64,000 nucleotides of DNA, taken from positions 51,797,563 through 51,861,562 of the forward strand of contig JARCOQ010000005.1 of NCBI GenBank assembly GCA_029207755.1, written 5' to 3'. This document shows positions 1-13,700 of the stretch, one piece after another (the first letter of the stretch is position 1; the number at the start of each line of letters is the position of its first letter). The position numbers and the translations under genes were made by a program. The notes beneath the pieces were generated by a model. It was not told where the DNA came from. It did not search any database and saw nothing but the letters and a program-made list of their open reading frames with translations. The DNA comes from Chamaea fasciata. Its lineage: Eukaryota; Chordata; Aves; Passeriformes; Sylviidae.

Positions 1-3000
1 AGCTTCATCCTTGCTTATGTTCACACAGTCATCCCATGTCATTTTTGCTTGTCTACTGTAATCCTCAGTGTGGACTTTAGGCCTGTCAGATCTAACTTTG
101 CAGCTCATCCCCTCAAATACAGATGTCCCTGGCTGCTGACTTCAGCAAACACTGGTTCTCTTCAAAGCTACCACTGTCTAAATGCCTTCAAAACCATAAA
201 ATTCTCCTTAGAGCAAACGGGTTGTGCATATTCATATCACTGCTTCCTCATCTTCCAGCTTACTGAAATCCTCTTTAACTTAGCAAGGAGTGTAACACTG
301 AAGGTGTTGTTATCCATCAGGGGCTCTTAGCAGACAGGGATAGCTCTCCTTCGAGGCAGGAAAAGGGCACGAGTGAGAAATTGCACCCAAACTTCCCATC
401 TGGTCAGTGACTGGGGCAGCTCTTGCTCAAAGGAGCTAAAGAGGGGCCCAGATCTGATAGACTGCTCCTAAACAGGAGATGACTGCCTGCAGACTGGAGC
501 TAGGACTAATTAGGAGAGGTCAGTTCTATGCCAGTTCTTTCCTAGTACAGGCAGCGACCTTCCAGCTCCCAGGGATGCTCCCAGACACATGCAGATTTAA
601 TGCAACAGACACAGCCTTATTGCTAAATCCAGCAGGATGAAGGACCTCACTTTTATCTTACTCAATTCAGAAAACCTCCAGCTTGTGGGGAAGGGTAAGA
701 TATGTCCTATTTCGCTGCTTTGTGAAAGGCCATTTAGCAATAAACATGTAGCAGAGGAGGTAAAATTTGTTGCACAATCCATCACCCTGACCTTTGCAGG
801 AAATAAAACTCTGCTTTGGAGCTCATCAACAACAACTCATGGCGTGATTTACTGCTGGGGCTCCCTAATTTTATGCTAATGTAACTCTATTGATTTCTGC
901 ACATTTGCAGTGGTATTACATGGGAGGAACACAAAAATAAACAGAGCACTCAGTGTGATGAGGGGACTGTGTGACAGAGAGCTTGCCTGTGTTTCCCAAT
1001 TTTATCATCTGGCCTAATGAAAGCCACTACTTCTCCATGCATCCCTCAATGCCATCAGTCCTAGCACCATGTTAGTTAAAAAAAGTGATAAATTACCTTC
1101 TCTTACTGCTGTCTGGATCTAAAGCTATTTGTGAATTACTGCCAGTAGGTATTTAAAGAGAAAAAAATAAGAAGAAATTAAAATCAATTCAGCAAATCCC
1201 TCTAAGTATTACAAACAAAGGAAGATTTGTAAATGACCTGTGCTCAACATATCTGTTACCAACAGGGATGACAGTGTTTGGCAGTATTTTTCCAGTTGAT
1301 TTATAACCACCCTGGAGAGCAGGGAAAGTTGGCTGAAAATCTTGTGCTGCCACTTATTTTTCTATTTGTTTGTTGATTATTTTTTTGTCTCTGCACTGAG
1401 CACAAATGTTCTCTTTTGGGGTGCTTCTCTGATTTTTTGTTCGTGCTGCAGAAGGAAAACCATAAATCTCTTGACAGCTGCTATTCTGGCTTATCAAAGA
1501 CTTGCTTAAAACACATTAGAGTCAAAGAAAGGCTGCTGTGCAGCAGACACAGGACAATGGGGTGAAAAATGATGTAAAAACAACTTCTTTGCAAAGCAAA
1601 GTTTAGAAAGCAGAGTTTAGTGTGAAGCAGAAAAAGACATACACGTTAATATGACCATATGACTGGGAATAAGGAGCACAAGGATTCTTCTTGCTAGGAA
1701 GAAATAAATCCATGGGGCATCCTCAGGTGGAAGAGTGTATTCATTACATTTCTGGCAGTGGATCCTCAGTAGCATAGAGAATCGGAGTCTCATTTTTTGA
1801 GAGAACAAGCTTTGTACCTCACACTTTGTTCAGAAGCCTGCTTTGGTCTCAGTGTCTGTCTTCTGACACCTGCATGGATTCATTTCCACCACAAGCTCCT
1901 GTGTACACCTTCTTTCAGGATGATGCCTGTCAAAACAAAGCCATGAATTCAACCACTGGCACTTTTCTCTCTCTGTGGTCTTATCTCTAATGCAAACTAG
2001 AAATGAAAGCTACGCATTTTTTTAAAGGAAGTTTCTGGATTTTGACAAAATATGGAATAAGGAATATGGCTAGGGTAAAATGATTCTCCACAGAGCAGAA
2101 GAGGAGCTAATTAAATGCTACGAGGATGGAATAATCGTACTACTAAATTTTTAGGGAATAGTAGGCAAACACTAACACCATTTCCATGCAAGCTCAGAAG
2201 ACCAAACAGGAAAATGATCAAGGGTTACCGAATTTAACTGACCAAGGCCAAAATCTGAGATTTCAACAGGAGGATGTTCATTCACGGCAGTAAGGGATGG
2301 ACCTGCAGTACCAGAAGCTGTTTGGATTCAGCTGACAGCAGCTCTGAGTTACAGATTAGTTGGTGGTCATAAAATGGGTCAAGAACATTCATTCATTCAT
2401 TCATTCATTCATTCATTCATTCATTCCTGGGGACACAAAGGAATATTTTCCTTACCCTGCATCCATCAACTCAGTCTCAAACTGGTGAGGCACAGGCATG
2501 GTTACCCAGACACGGGGAAAATTCAGGGAACAAGGAAGAAGAGCTTTACCTAGGTATCCCATCCTAGCTTCCAGTTAGCCTTAGAACTGCCTGCAAAGGA
2601 CCTTGTCTCTTGCCTTTCACCCAAGGTGCTGCCTGTGGAATATTTAGTTCCACAGTTGGGTTGGTACTCCAATACACAGACACACACATACTCTTGGTGC
2701 ACTTCCAAGGGTTTTCTGGTCTGCTAGAGCATGAAGGGGAAGTAAATAGCACACACAAGCTGCTTTCCCACTTCAAGCAGAGAGGATCCGACTCCCAGAC
2801 CCCAACAGCAGAGTGTGGCTAGTCCCTTGAAGCCAAACATCCCCTCAGCCAAGCTGGTCCCATTGCTTGCTGCTCTCCAGCATTATCAGTGAATAATATC
2901 ACTCATATCAGCCACCAAGTCCTTCAGATTCCACTGCAAGATGTGGCAGACAGTAAGATGGTACCCACGAAAGTAAAATGAACCCCAGAACTCTGCCTCT

Positions 3001-4321
3001 GGGGGCTGTGACAGGAGTAGGGGCATGGGACTGCCCTTTTTCTCAGACTGGGAGGGAAGGAGCGATGAGCACAGGGGAGCAGCTGCAGGAATCCCAGGCT
3101 GTGCTTCCCATTTCTTAAAATGCCTGGGAGACGATCAGGAGTGAGTCTGAGGGCTGGGGGAGCAGGGGGATTTGGGACAGGAGGCCTTTGGTGTTGGTGT
3201 GGGAAGCACAGGCGCCGTGCAGCCGTGAATCCAGGGCTGACAGCAGGCATGGCAGGACTGTCACGTTCCTCACTCTGCCTGGAATTACCTCACTAACAGC
3301 ATCTTTTCCACAAAAGCTCTTTCACACCTTCTACAAATGTGTAAAAGTAAACAAACACCCACTACGGGTAAAAAAACTCTGCCAGTGTAAGAAACCTCGA
3401 GCAGTTTTTTTTTAAGCTGAGGAAACGTGCACAAAGATTGTGCTGGCTTGTTAAGGTGTATGTGCATGAGGATTTTGTGACCTGCTCCTATTTTTCACAG
3501 GACTTATCCTGGCTTCCCATAGGTTTGCACAGGTATATTGCAAAATATTCCTTTTACTCCCTTCAAAGGGAAACATTTTTTTCTTCAGCAGTATTTGCTC
3601 TACAGTGGGTTGAGCTCATTCCTCATGTCTCTGCAAAACTGAATGGAGAATTACACAGGATTGTGTTTGGGTATCTGCTGAGATTTGGGGGGTACAGAGG
3701 CATATCCATAGGGTGAACAAAATTCCATTGTTCCTTTGATTCATTTCCAACCACTGAGAGTAAGGCAGTTAAACATGTGAACTCAAATGGGATTTTAATA
3801 CAAATTTTCCACTGAAAATTTCCATGGCTTAAAATCAGGTATTTCTTAAAACAGTAACGTGCAATAAAGAACAATATGTGCCCCCTGCCACTAACCAAAA
3901 ATCAAAATCTGCAAAAACCTGTGTGTTTTCAACAACTTAAATGCTGTGAGCCCTTGGATCCAATGCAAGCACGAAGAACTTCGGTTTGCCTCCTGTTCTT
4001 CAGGGCATTTCTATCTGAGTGTAAGAGCTCAGTGGGAATTAGAACATGAAATAACATGAGAGAAAGCTCAGTGCATCAAGGTCTACGTATATTCCAATAA
4101 ATGGTAGAGAAACTGTTGCCATAAGAAAGTTCATCTGCCTTGCAGCTGGACAAGAAAACAAGGGATAAAGATTTTTTCATAACTCCAAAAAGGTCCTTTG
4201 CTACAGAAACAGCTCAGGCTGATGCTGAGGTGATGAGGGCTAAAGGGTTTGGTGAAGTCATGCACAGGAGCACCACCTGCACATGATTGTTGTATCTCTG
4301 CTACTCTGCACTGCAGAAAAC
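1..4321. other. Intergenic DNA, mostly unique
   Basis: No gene is recognisable. Frames are short and have no family resemblance. The only clear element is an ATTC microsatellite at 2387-2426. The DNA is AT-rich at 1-2300 and more mixed after that. Confidence 0.6.
2387..2426. repeat. (ATTC)10 microsatellite
   Basis: Ten perfect copies of ATTC in 40 bp, with no interruption. Likely length-polymorphic. Confidence 0.97.
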
Positions 4322-4890
4322 CATAAAATCACAGAAAGATTTGCACTGGAAGGGATCTTAAAGATCATCCAGTTCCAATCCCCTGCCATGGGCAGGGACA
4401 CCTTTCACTAGCCCAGGTTGCTCTGAGCTGCATCCAGCCTGGCCTGGGACACTTCCTGCCATGGGATGGAGCAGCCACATCTGCTCTGGGAAACCTGTGC
4501 CAGCACCTCACCAGCATCACAGGGAACAATTTCTTCCCAATATCCAATCTAAACCTCCTCTCTGTCAGTGTGAAGCCATTCCCCCTTGTCCTGTCACTCC
4601 AGGCCCTTGTCAAGAGTCTCTCTCCATCTTTTTTGGAGGCTCCCATTGGGCACTGGAATGCTGCAATGAGGTCCCCCCAAAGCCTTCTCTTCCCCAGGCT
4701 GAACAATCCCAATTCCCTCAGCCTTTCCTCCCAGCAGAGCTGCTCCATCCCTCTGATGCCCTTGGTGTCCCTGCTCTGGCCTGGCTCCAGCAGCTCCCTG
4801 TCCTTGCTGTGCTGGGCCCAGGGCTGGGTGCAGCCCTGCAGGGGGGGTCTCAGCAGAGCGGGGCAGAGGGGCAGAATCCTCCCCTCACTC
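4322..4890 (-). mobile_element. CR1 LINE fragment, antisense
   Basis: Reading the minus strand, this is the 3' end of a CR1 retrotransposon. The plus strand begins with the reversed tail (AAATCACAGAAAG) and continues with the reversed CR1 blocks containing CCATGGGCAGGGACACCTT and CACAGGGAACAATTTCTTCC. It reaches a few hundred bases into the 3' untranslated and terminal ORF2 region and is 5'-truncated near 4890. It is a dead copy. Confidence 0.9.
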
Positions 4891-5999
4891 AGAGTCTCTG
4901 CACATTACTCCTACTGATGGTCTTAGCAGTGTTAAATGTGGGCTTGGGAGTCATCTGCATGAGCTCCTCAGACCTGTGTGGCAGCAGAAATCTCACAAGA
5001 AATAACCAGTCATTGCTTTGTGAAGGGCTGGTTGCAAATACAGGCCTGGCACGATGGGTGCTGACAAGGGCACTCCATGGAGCCAGGGCCTTGCTTTCTC
5101 CAACAAACTGTCAAGCTAAGGGCAAGATGCATAAAATCACTGCTTCTAAAAGGAGATGTAAGCCTCCAGAAACAGAAAGTAGAGCCATGCTCCCAAAGAC
5201 TTTGCCAGTCTTCTCTGGGAGCAATTCTGATATAAACCCACTCACAAGCACAAAGAGTAAGAACTGCTTCTTTTGCAGGGGGAGAGACCCCTTCCTTTCT
5301 CAGAGAGAAGCAGAAAGGGTGGAAGCTGTTTAAGAAAATATCTTTCTTGCATTTCAGGATTCTGGAGAACACTGGAGCTGTGGCAGTGTTTTGGGTATTA
5401 AAATGCAGGTGTAAGGAAAAAAAAGAAATGTTTGTTTCATCTAGATATGGAGTGTAGAATAATTATTTGTCCCCCTGTCTTCCTATGTCACACAGATGCA
5501 GGCAGTGGGAAGAGTTTTGCTGATGGAACTCTCAGGTGCCACCGTGTTTACCTCAGAGTAGATGTGTGCAGGTGTTTTAGAACTGTCCCTGTCTGAGGGG
5601 GATATTCAACTGAGCTGTTTGAACTGGTTTAAGAGCGGGCAAATTTCATAACTCCCACCTTGCAAACAAAGATGTGAGACCAAACTGAAGAATTTCTGGT
5701 TCAGGTAACAGAGGAGGCACCATTCATTCACACTTTACAGTCCCCTATGTCACTACTGACTTGGAAAAAACAGTAGCTAATCAAAGTGTGGCTTCACTTG
5801 AGACACTGCTCCATGCACCTTTCCATCCTGTGGATTAAATTTCCTTGTGAAGCCACCAGAGGATTGCAAGGGCCTTTGCTAGGAAAACTGGAGCATTAGC
5901 ATGTGACCTGGGGAATATATCATCACTGAAACGATTGTAATGGTCACTTTTTTAACCTCAGGGAGGGACAAGGCATATTTAATATGGCACTTGGCTATG
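4891..5999. other. Intergenic DNA between CR1 copies
   Basis: Nothing recognisable. The 290-residue plus-strand frame beginning at 4461 runs out of the CR1 copy into this region and ends at 5333, so it is not a gene. Confidence 0.55.
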
Positions 6000-6400
6000 C
6001 CCAGGAACCAGGAGGACATCCCTGTCCTGGGGGCACCAGGCCCAGCATGGCCAGCCAGGCCAGGGAGGGACTGTCCTGCTCTGGGTTGGGGCAGCCTCAC
6101 CTTGAGTGCTGGGGAAGCTTTGGGTGCCGCAATAGTAGAAAGGTCTAAAGCTATTACAGAGCAGTGTCAGGGGAGCATTAGGTTGGATTCAAGAAGAGGT
6201 TCTTCCCCCAGAGGGTGGCCAGACACTGAACAGGCTCTTCCAGGAAGTGGTCAAGCACAAAGCCAGACAGAACTCAAGAAGTGTTTGGAAAACAATCTCA
6301 GGCACATGGTAGTTCTTTGGCTGTCCTGTGCAGGGCCAGGAGTTGGAATGGATGATCTTTGTGGTTCCTTTCCAGTTCAGGACATTCCATGATTCTATGA
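6000..6400 (+). mobile_element. CR1 LINE fragment with internal deletion
   Basis: It runs from GGACATCCCTGTCCTGGGG to a tail of CATTCCATGATTCTATGA. It is the same subfamily as the copy at 9085-9758. It lacks the middle part of that copy: the sequence jumps from the AAGCTATTACAGAG block to the GTCAGGGGAGCATTAGG block. Confidence 0.88.
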
Positions 6401-9084
6401 AACTTCTCCCAGTGAGTCTTCAGCAGTTAACAACATGGGATGACTCCTCCATTCCCATTTATAGCCTAATACCCAGAATCTTTCTAGCACTAAGTGGTTA
6501 CCACTGTGTCATGCAGGCCCAGATTACAGTAGCTCTTCCAGGAAAGAGAAAGCTGATGTCAGAACAGTGAGAAGACTTTTGGTTTCTCCAAAGGCTACAA
6601 TGAGTTAAGTAGGTGCAGCATTCCCATTTCCACACACAGATGGGAAGATGGAGCCAGTTCCATGCAGATGGTGAGCTGTGCAAACAAGAAGTTCCTGTTC
6701 TGCATCAGCCTGCTGATGTGCCTCCTGCCAGAGGGCATCTTCAGGCTGAGCACTGCCAGTTTCCAGCCCAGGCACTTCCCCCATTCCTCCAGCACTGCTT
6801 GTACAAACAGAGAGAAGGCACTGCATCCCACCATCCCTCCTCTGCTCCTTCAGGCCTGGGGAAGCAGGAAATCTACACATTTATCACTCAGAAAGGCACT
6901 TTGGTGACAGTGGAAAATATTACACACTGCCATAAAAATAGTCATGTCTCCTACCCAACAACAGCATTATTTCAATGTGATGGATGCCTTAAACCAAATA
7001 AAGTTACTTTCAGAGGCAAACCTCGACCTTCAGGGCTCTTTATTAGATATGTAGAGCTTCATCCACTGGGGCTCTTAAGCAGCTGTTTAAACATGCAGAG
7101 TCTTAACAATGTCCGCGATGCTCCTGATGTGTTTCAAGCACTCTTTGCTGGATCCATGCCCATAAAACAGCTCTGGTGCCCTTAAGCACGGAGGTGTTTA
7201 ACAGCCCAGGTGCCACACAGTGGAAGTGGTCACCAATCCTGTCACTCAAAGGGAGATGAAGGCATGTTTTGAGCCAGGTTCAAATAGTACTGGTTTTTCA
7301 TCAGTTTCAGCAGGGCTACTTCCACCCCAAATATTAAGACCAGCTTCACAGGGTTGTGCCTTCTCCCAAAAGCTTAGTTATTGTTCATGTATTATTCACA
7401 TATTCAGCCAAGAGAAATTCACAATGCAGAGTCTATTTTAGCCCTAGTCTTGGAAGGGGTCTGCTGTAGCTGGCATTATTATAGTTATGAAATTCCAGCT
7501 GCACATCTGAACAAAGTACCAATGACAATTTTCAATCTCCATGGAATGCCTACTAGTGATGTTCCAAAACATTCTCCTCAGACTGCCTGTGTAGTTCATT
7601 CTTCTTTCTATTCATTCTTACATCTCTGACCAGTGAAAACATGGACACCATAATATTTACCCAACCTCATTTGCCATCTCAGCTGGGGAGAGGCTGAGCT
7701 CAAGATGCCAACCAGGCCTGTGGCAGTGCCTATACTGCAGTCTGGCTGTTTGGGTTGGGTCTGCAGATGCAGGAAATCCAGGCAGTTCTGGCTCCTGCAG
7801 CCCAGTGACACAGCTGATCACCAGCCAACACTGCTTCAGACAAGCAGGAGCTCTCTCTTGGCTCCGTTGGCCATCATTGGGATCTCCATGGCTCAGAGCA
7901 GTTGCTTAATCATGGACATCTGATGCCATCTGAGGCTAACGAGGATCTGCCTGCTCTGACTTTCAGCTCCTGCTGCAGGAGAGTGCCACAGTCCATGCTG
8001 TAGTTCCTCAAGCACCTCTGGGATACCCTAGGAAGCTCATTGCTTATTTATTTCAGACCTTGTTGCTGTAGAAGAGTTGGTTGTGTCAAGAACCAGAGGT
8101 TTTTGCTCAGTGCTCTTAAGGGAGAGGGGTCTAGTGGGACACATTTATCACTGACATTGACACAATCCAGAGTGGTGTTTGCTTTGAAACCAAAAATCCT
8201 GTACCAAGAACACCATTGCTTATGAGAGTTATTAGTCAAGCTACAATTTTAAACTTTGTGAATTAAGTAATCTATTATAAAAAATAAAGTTTAGTGGTCA
8301 GAGAGTTGAAAGAAGCAGAATATTTGAAGTCAGTTATTCAAAACATCCAAAGGAAGTCCATTTTAAAGGTATTGATGAGACTATTTCTCCCAGACCACCA
8401 AGCATCTGAGACATTCAGATATGCAGAAACAGAATAGACTGCAATTTATTTACCTGATCTATGCAGGCTAACGTAACTGGGGTTTTAAGTAATAATTTAT
8501 TGATAGCCACGTATTTGTGAGCACTATATAATCCCCTGAGATTGTGGCATATTTCTTCAGACACAAGGAGTCAGAGAGTTAAGACAATCTGAGAGCAGAG
8601 AGGATGCAATCACAACGATTTTTTCACATGATTTTTGCAAAGCAATATAGAAAACACTAAAATAACAAGATCATTGGTTTTCTACAACAGTGCAGTCACT
8701 GCCCCTGGGTGTAGGACTGACCTCTGGAAAGAATTTTTGATTTGCTGTAGCTCGGTTTCTCCAGTGGAAAATGGCCACTGTGCTGCCACAAACAAGAAGT
8801 GCTGTGTGAATTAAGCTGCTGATGTGTTGTCTCTGGGTCTGTTTACAGCTGATGAGGGTTGTTGGCACGGCAGATTTGTGTGGGTCAGGCAGGCATTCTG
8901 TTTTCCATACAGTGCTGGAATGCTGGTGTGCAGAGGTGGCTGCGTGGGTTGGCAATTATGGTGCTGTTGACTCTGATCCATCCATGATGGCATCCTTTGT
9001 ACACAGTTCTGAAGGAAGCCCTTGTCAGGCTTGTTATCATCTGGGCAGAGTCATTCCCAGCGCAGAGCCAGCCCGGGTGAACAG
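6401..9084. other. Intergenic DNA
   Basis: No gene, RNA gene or clear repeat was recognised. The frame 6613-7185 (190 residues) has no family resemblance and no coding-like composition, so it was not called. Confidence 0.5.
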
Positions 9085-9758
9085 ACAGACCCAGGGAGGG
9101 GATGTTGGGGAGCAGTGCCGTGGAAAGGGACCTGGGACTCCTGGACTGGGGCCAGTCAAACATGAGCCAGCAGTGGCCTGGACCCAGGACGGACATCCCT
9201 GTCCTGGGGGCATCAGGCCCAGCATGGCCGACCAGGCCAGAGAGGGATTGTCCCACTCTGCTCTGAGCTGGGACGGCCTCACCTCAAGTGCCAGGGCAGT
9301 TTTGGGCGCCACAACATAAGAAAGATCTAAAGCTGTTAGAGAGTGTCCAGAGGAGGGACATGGGGATGGTGAAGGGCCTGGACGTGAAGCCACATGAGAA
9401 GCAGCTGAGGGCACTTGGTCTGTTCAGCTGGAGGAGACTGAGGGGAGACCTCACCTGGGGAAGAAGAGAGGCAGACCCTGGGCAGGACCAGGGACAGGAC
9501 CTGAGGGAATGGCTGGAGCTGTGCCAGGGGAGGGTCAGGGTGGATGTCAGGAGAAGGTTCTTCCCCCAGAGGGTGTCAGGCACTAAACAGGCTCCCCAGG
9601 GAATGGTCACAGCCCCAAGGCAGCCAGAGTTCCAGAAGAGTTTGGACAACACTCTCAGGTCAGGATGGGATTGTTGGTGTGCCCTTTGCAGGGCCAGGAG
9701 TTGGGCTGGATGATCCTTGTGGGTCCCTTCCAACTCAGGACATTCTGTGATTCTGTGG
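9085..9758 (+). mobile_element. CR1 LINE fragment (3' end)
   Basis: A plus-strand CR1 copy containing GAGGAGACTGAGGGGAGACC, the GAAGGTTCTTCCCCCAGAGG block and a tail of CATTCTGTGATTCTGTGG. It is 5'-truncated. An LTR begins within a few bases of its tail, so the two elements abut. Confidence 0.92.
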
Positions 9759-9763
9759 CTATG

Positions 9764-10565
9764 TGTCTTGGTTTGGAAAGACAGGTGTCTGCCGGGGAAA
9801 GCTGGAGTTTCCCTTGGAACGGAGAATGTAAATCCCCTCCCTCCAAAATATTATAATTTTGAAATTAAGGGGGCTTTCTGGCAAAGATATAGGAATATCA
9901 GTTCTTTACTAGGAATATTAAAAATAAAAATGTAGTAGTACAAAAAACAAACAAACAAACAAACAAACAACCCCCCCCCAAAAAAAAACAACCAAAAAAA
10001 GGTAAACAAAACAAAACAAAAAATCCTAGAAACGCTGACAGTCAGAATAAGACCTGACACCCTGATGGTCAGGGTGTTGGTAGCAGTCCAATTAAGTCCT
10101 CCTGTAGTGACAGATGTGGTTCTGTTGGAGTAGAGATGATTCTGTAGAAGGGTCCAGTGGTGGCAGGATGGGTGCCATCTTCCTCTGGGAAATCCAGTGG
10201 AAACAGGCTGTCCTGATGTCCTGAATTCCAGGTTTTATCCAGGTAGGAATCCTTGGCTCCTCCCAGTGGGTGGAGCATCTCACAATGGGATGATGTAATT
10301 TTATCAGTCATGCAGTGAGCCTCAATGGCCCATTAACAGAAGATATCCCCCGAGGGAGGATGGGTCATGGAAGAGATAAGGAAAATTGCCCCACCTGGTT
10401 TTAACAGCTGGCCTATTAACAGAAGGCACCTGCCCCCTCCCCCCAGAGTTATGAGGAATGGGTTATATAAGAAATAAACAAAACAAACACCTCTCCAACC
10501 TGTTTCAACAGATGGCAAATAGAATACACACTTTTGGTTACATATTGCAACCCAAGTAACTATGT
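9764..10565 (-). mobile_element. Endogenous retrovirus LTR (passerine type), minus orientation
   Basis: The plus strand opens with TGTCTTGGTTTGGAAAGACA, a terminus I associate with an abundant songbird LTR family. It ends near ACCCAAGTAACTATG. On the minus strand a TATA-like CCTGGATAAAACC (about 10233-10245) lies where a promoter is expected, and the U5-like end follows. The copy carries a CAAA-rich, C9 and A-rich patch at 9941-10022. Much of it matches the element at 13237-13700 in opposite orientation. No retroviral gene is attached, so it is probably a solo LTR. Confidence 0.8.
9941..10022. repeat. (CAAA)n / A-rich low-complexity patch inside the LTR
   Basis: Five or more ACAA units, then nine C and A-rich sequence with AAAAC units. 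Such a patch is typical of a slippage-prone spot in this LTR family. Confidence 0.85.
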
Positions 10566-12198
10566 TGGCTGCAGGGAACACTAACCCAGAATAAGCTGAT
10601 TTTATGACAATGAAGCACAAATGGATGGATTACAAATTGCAGGACAAGGAGGCTGATCATATATCCTGAAAGCTAATGATGATATGCAAGGAGATAGCCA
10701 GACATCCCACTGCCTGGTCAAGGTGAAGACAGGTAGGAAGGTGGGCACCTTCTTACTTGAAACTAAAACCCAGGTAAAACTGATCTCTGCTTAGAGTTGA
10801 TTACAAGCACAAATCTCCGGTTGAGTTTATCAAAGTTCCAGGATGGGAGCTGAGTATTGAGTGAAATAAGCTCTCAGATTTCCAGCAGGTCCAAGTCATG
10901 TTTAGACTCAAGATCAGCTCTCAGGCTGGGCATCTATGGTTGCAGAAAGGAAGGTGATGAACCAAGGGGTTTTATTTGAAACCATTCTAAACTAAGATCT
11001 GGAAAAGTGCTGCTTTCTATTATCTGGTTATGTGAAGAATAAAATGGTGTCAAAGCAAAAAAGAAAAAAAAATCTACTAGAGCTGCCTAAAAGTGGTGCT
11101 CTAAACAGTTTTCCTCTGCCTCTTCTCAGATTTTGAATCCTTGTCCAAGCTGGAAACTGGAGGGGGATTCTGATTTGGTTTGTTTTGTGGTCATTGTTAT
11201 ATTGGCATTTTTTTGGCTTCTGCCTGCTTTCCAAATTGGGAAATTACATTAATATTTGCATTTTTTATTCTTGTTTTAACCCATTTTCAGGCTCACCTTC
11301 AAGACAAGGACTTTAGACCCCACATGTATTTCAAACCTTTTTTTTTTTTTTCCTTCACTGGAGATGATTTCACTGTTTATTTTCTCGAATTGAAAGAGGA
11401 AACACAGAACAGGTGTCATTTTATCAAACTTTCCTGAACCACACATACTTAGGCCCAGAAAGGACCACATAGGTCTGGTTCTATTCAGGATTAAAGCCTC
11501 CAGGAGGGCAAACATAGGAGACAGTGTGCCAGGGGGGCTCATGCTGTGCCTTACCCTGTTTACAGGTGTGTGTCAGGTCTGATGCTAATATCTGTGTCTC
11601 TAGGAACTGAAATAATAAATTGAGTCAAGACTGCCCCCCTAGAGAGATCAGCATGACTCCCACCTCTTTTTTATGTCCTGCTGCATGACGTGGTGCTATC
11701 AGCATACCAGAATGTTTATCTGCGTCACTACTGCTGCTCCCTTTTCTTCTTTCACCTGGAGTCAATCTCTACAGTCAACCTCACCAGGACTTTAAGGGCT
11801 TTAAGACATCCCTACAAATTCTGCAGGACTGCATTTGGTGTGAACAATGCAGAATGATTCTGCTCTGGACCTCATCTGGACCTCCACCAGCAAGCCAGTG
11901 CTCAGGATGCTCTTGCTTTGCTTCTCAACTTGTGTAGCTTAAAAACGCTCTCCTGTTTCTCCCAGAGCTCCCAGGCACCTTCCTTCTCCCTTCATGTCTG
12001 CTTGGTGGGCCTGCTGCTGTGCCAGCACTGTGTTCTCCATGCCTGCAAGCCTATTTCTGTGCACACCAGACCAGGAAGGTTCTCCAGTGCCACATTGAAT
12101 GGACAGAGCCTCCCATCAGCCCCACTCCTACACACTCTGCAGATTTGGGCTGGTGCTTCCCACCAGCAGAAGGCAAACTGTGGCACAGGAGAACGCTT
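10566..12198. other. Intergenic DNA
   Basis: No gene recognised. A T13 run lies near 11339-11351. The frames here (11918-12265 and others) run into or around the CR1 copy that follows. Confidence 0.5.
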
Positions 12199-12975
12199 GA
12201 ATCACAGAATCATGGAATCATTCAGGTTGGAAAAGACCTCTGAGATCATCAAGTCCAACCTGTGACCAAACACCAGACCATGGCACCCAGTACCATGTCC
12301 AGTCTTTCCTTAAACACTTCTGGGGATGGGGACTCCATCACCACCCTGGACAACCCCCTCCAATATTTAATCACCCTTTCAGTAAAGCAATTCATCCTAA
12401 TGTCCAATCTGACCTTCCCCTGGTGCAGCTTGAGGCTGTTTCCTCTCATCCTGTCCCTTGTTCCATGGGAGCACCTGGCTGCACCCTCCTGTGAGGGAGT
12501 TGTGGAGAGCCAGAAGGTCCCCCCAGGCCTCTTTTTCTCCAGGCTGAGCCCCTTTCCTAGCTCCCTCAGCTGCTCCTCACAGGACCTGGGCTCCAGCCCC
12601 TTCCCCAACTCCATTCTCCTCTCTAGACACACTCCAGCCCCTCAATGTCCATCTTGCAGTGACGGGCCCAGAATTGGACACAGGATTTGAGGTGTGGCCT
12701 TGGCAGTGCCCAGTACAGGCAAGCAATCACTGCTCTGATCCTGCTGGCCACACCACTGCTGATCCCAGCTGGGTGCTATTGGCCTTCTTGCCCACACATT
12801 GGGTCACATTCATCCCCTGTCACCAGTGTCCCCAGGCCCTTTCCCTTTCCACCCATTCTGCCCCAGACTGGAGCACTGCAGGAAACTGTTTGGGCCAAAG
12901 TGTAGGACCCAGCATTTGGCCTGGTTGAACCTCAAGTCCCCCCATAATGACCACAGCAGCCTAACTGTCTCCTAT
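12199..12975 (-). mobile_element. CR1 LINE fragment, antisense, about 780 bp
   Basis: The plus strand starts with GAATCACAGAATCATGGAATC, followed by the ACCAGACCATGGCACCCAGT and GGGGACTCCATCACCACC blocks. It continues into the region with AAGTGTAGGACCCAGCATTTG, near the end of ORF2. It is a different CR1 subfamily from the 4322 copy. Frames are broken. Confidence 0.92.
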
Positions 12976-13236
12976 CTTTGAGGCTTTACCTCCTGGAAAC
13001 AGTTGATAAGAAAGATCCATTGCTAAGGTAACACCTCTGGCCATACAGGAAGCTCTGTCTGTGTGTCCATCATTTGTAAGGACAGCCAGCACTGCTCTGG
13101 AAGGCAGCATGCAAAAGGCTGTGTCCTCTGGGAACAGAGTCCACCCACTGAGACCACCCCCAGCCAGTCAGACTTGTGTTATCCTCAGCTGGCATCCCTT
13201 TGCCATGCAAGCCAGGGGCTTTTCTCCCTCCGGGGC

Positions 13237-13700
13237 TGTCTTAGGTTACAATGTAAGATGTAACCAAAAGTACGTATTCTACCACCATCTTCATAAGCAG
13301 GTGGAGCAGTGTTCCTTATCTCCTTCATGACTCACCCCTGATAACTCCAGGGGCTATCTTCTGTTAATGGGCCATCGAGTCTCAATGTATGATTCATAAA
13401 ATTACATCATTCCGTTGTGAGATGCTCCACCCATCTTGGAGGGTGCTTGGGGAGGAACCAAGCATTCCTACCTGGATATAAACTGAGGCTTGGAACACCA
13501 CAGGCAGGCTTATCCACTGCATTCCCAGAGCACAAGAGCTGCATAACCACCACTGGACCTTCAGAGGAAGACCAGACCCTTATACAGGATGACCACTTCA
13601 ACAGAACCCCATTTATCACTTGAAGAGGACTGCAGCCACCATTTAACTGAACTGCTACCATCACCCTGACCAAGAGGATGACAGGTCTGACTTGGGATCT
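13237..13700 (+). mobile_element. Endogenous retrovirus LTR (passerine type), plus orientation, truncated
   Basis: It begins TGTCTTAGGTTACAATG, shares GTTAATGGGCCAT, AAAATTACATCATTC and GAGATGCTCCACCC with the LTR at 9764-10565, and has a TATA-like CCTGGATATAAACTG near 13471-13485. The match to the other copy is lost after about 13690, so the U5 end is missing or replaced. No gag, pol or env frame was recognised on the plus strand downstream. Confidence 0.72.

Noticed and set aside
4461..5333. 290-residue plus-strand frame
   Set aside because: Its first half is antisense CR1 sequence and the rest has no recognisable domain.
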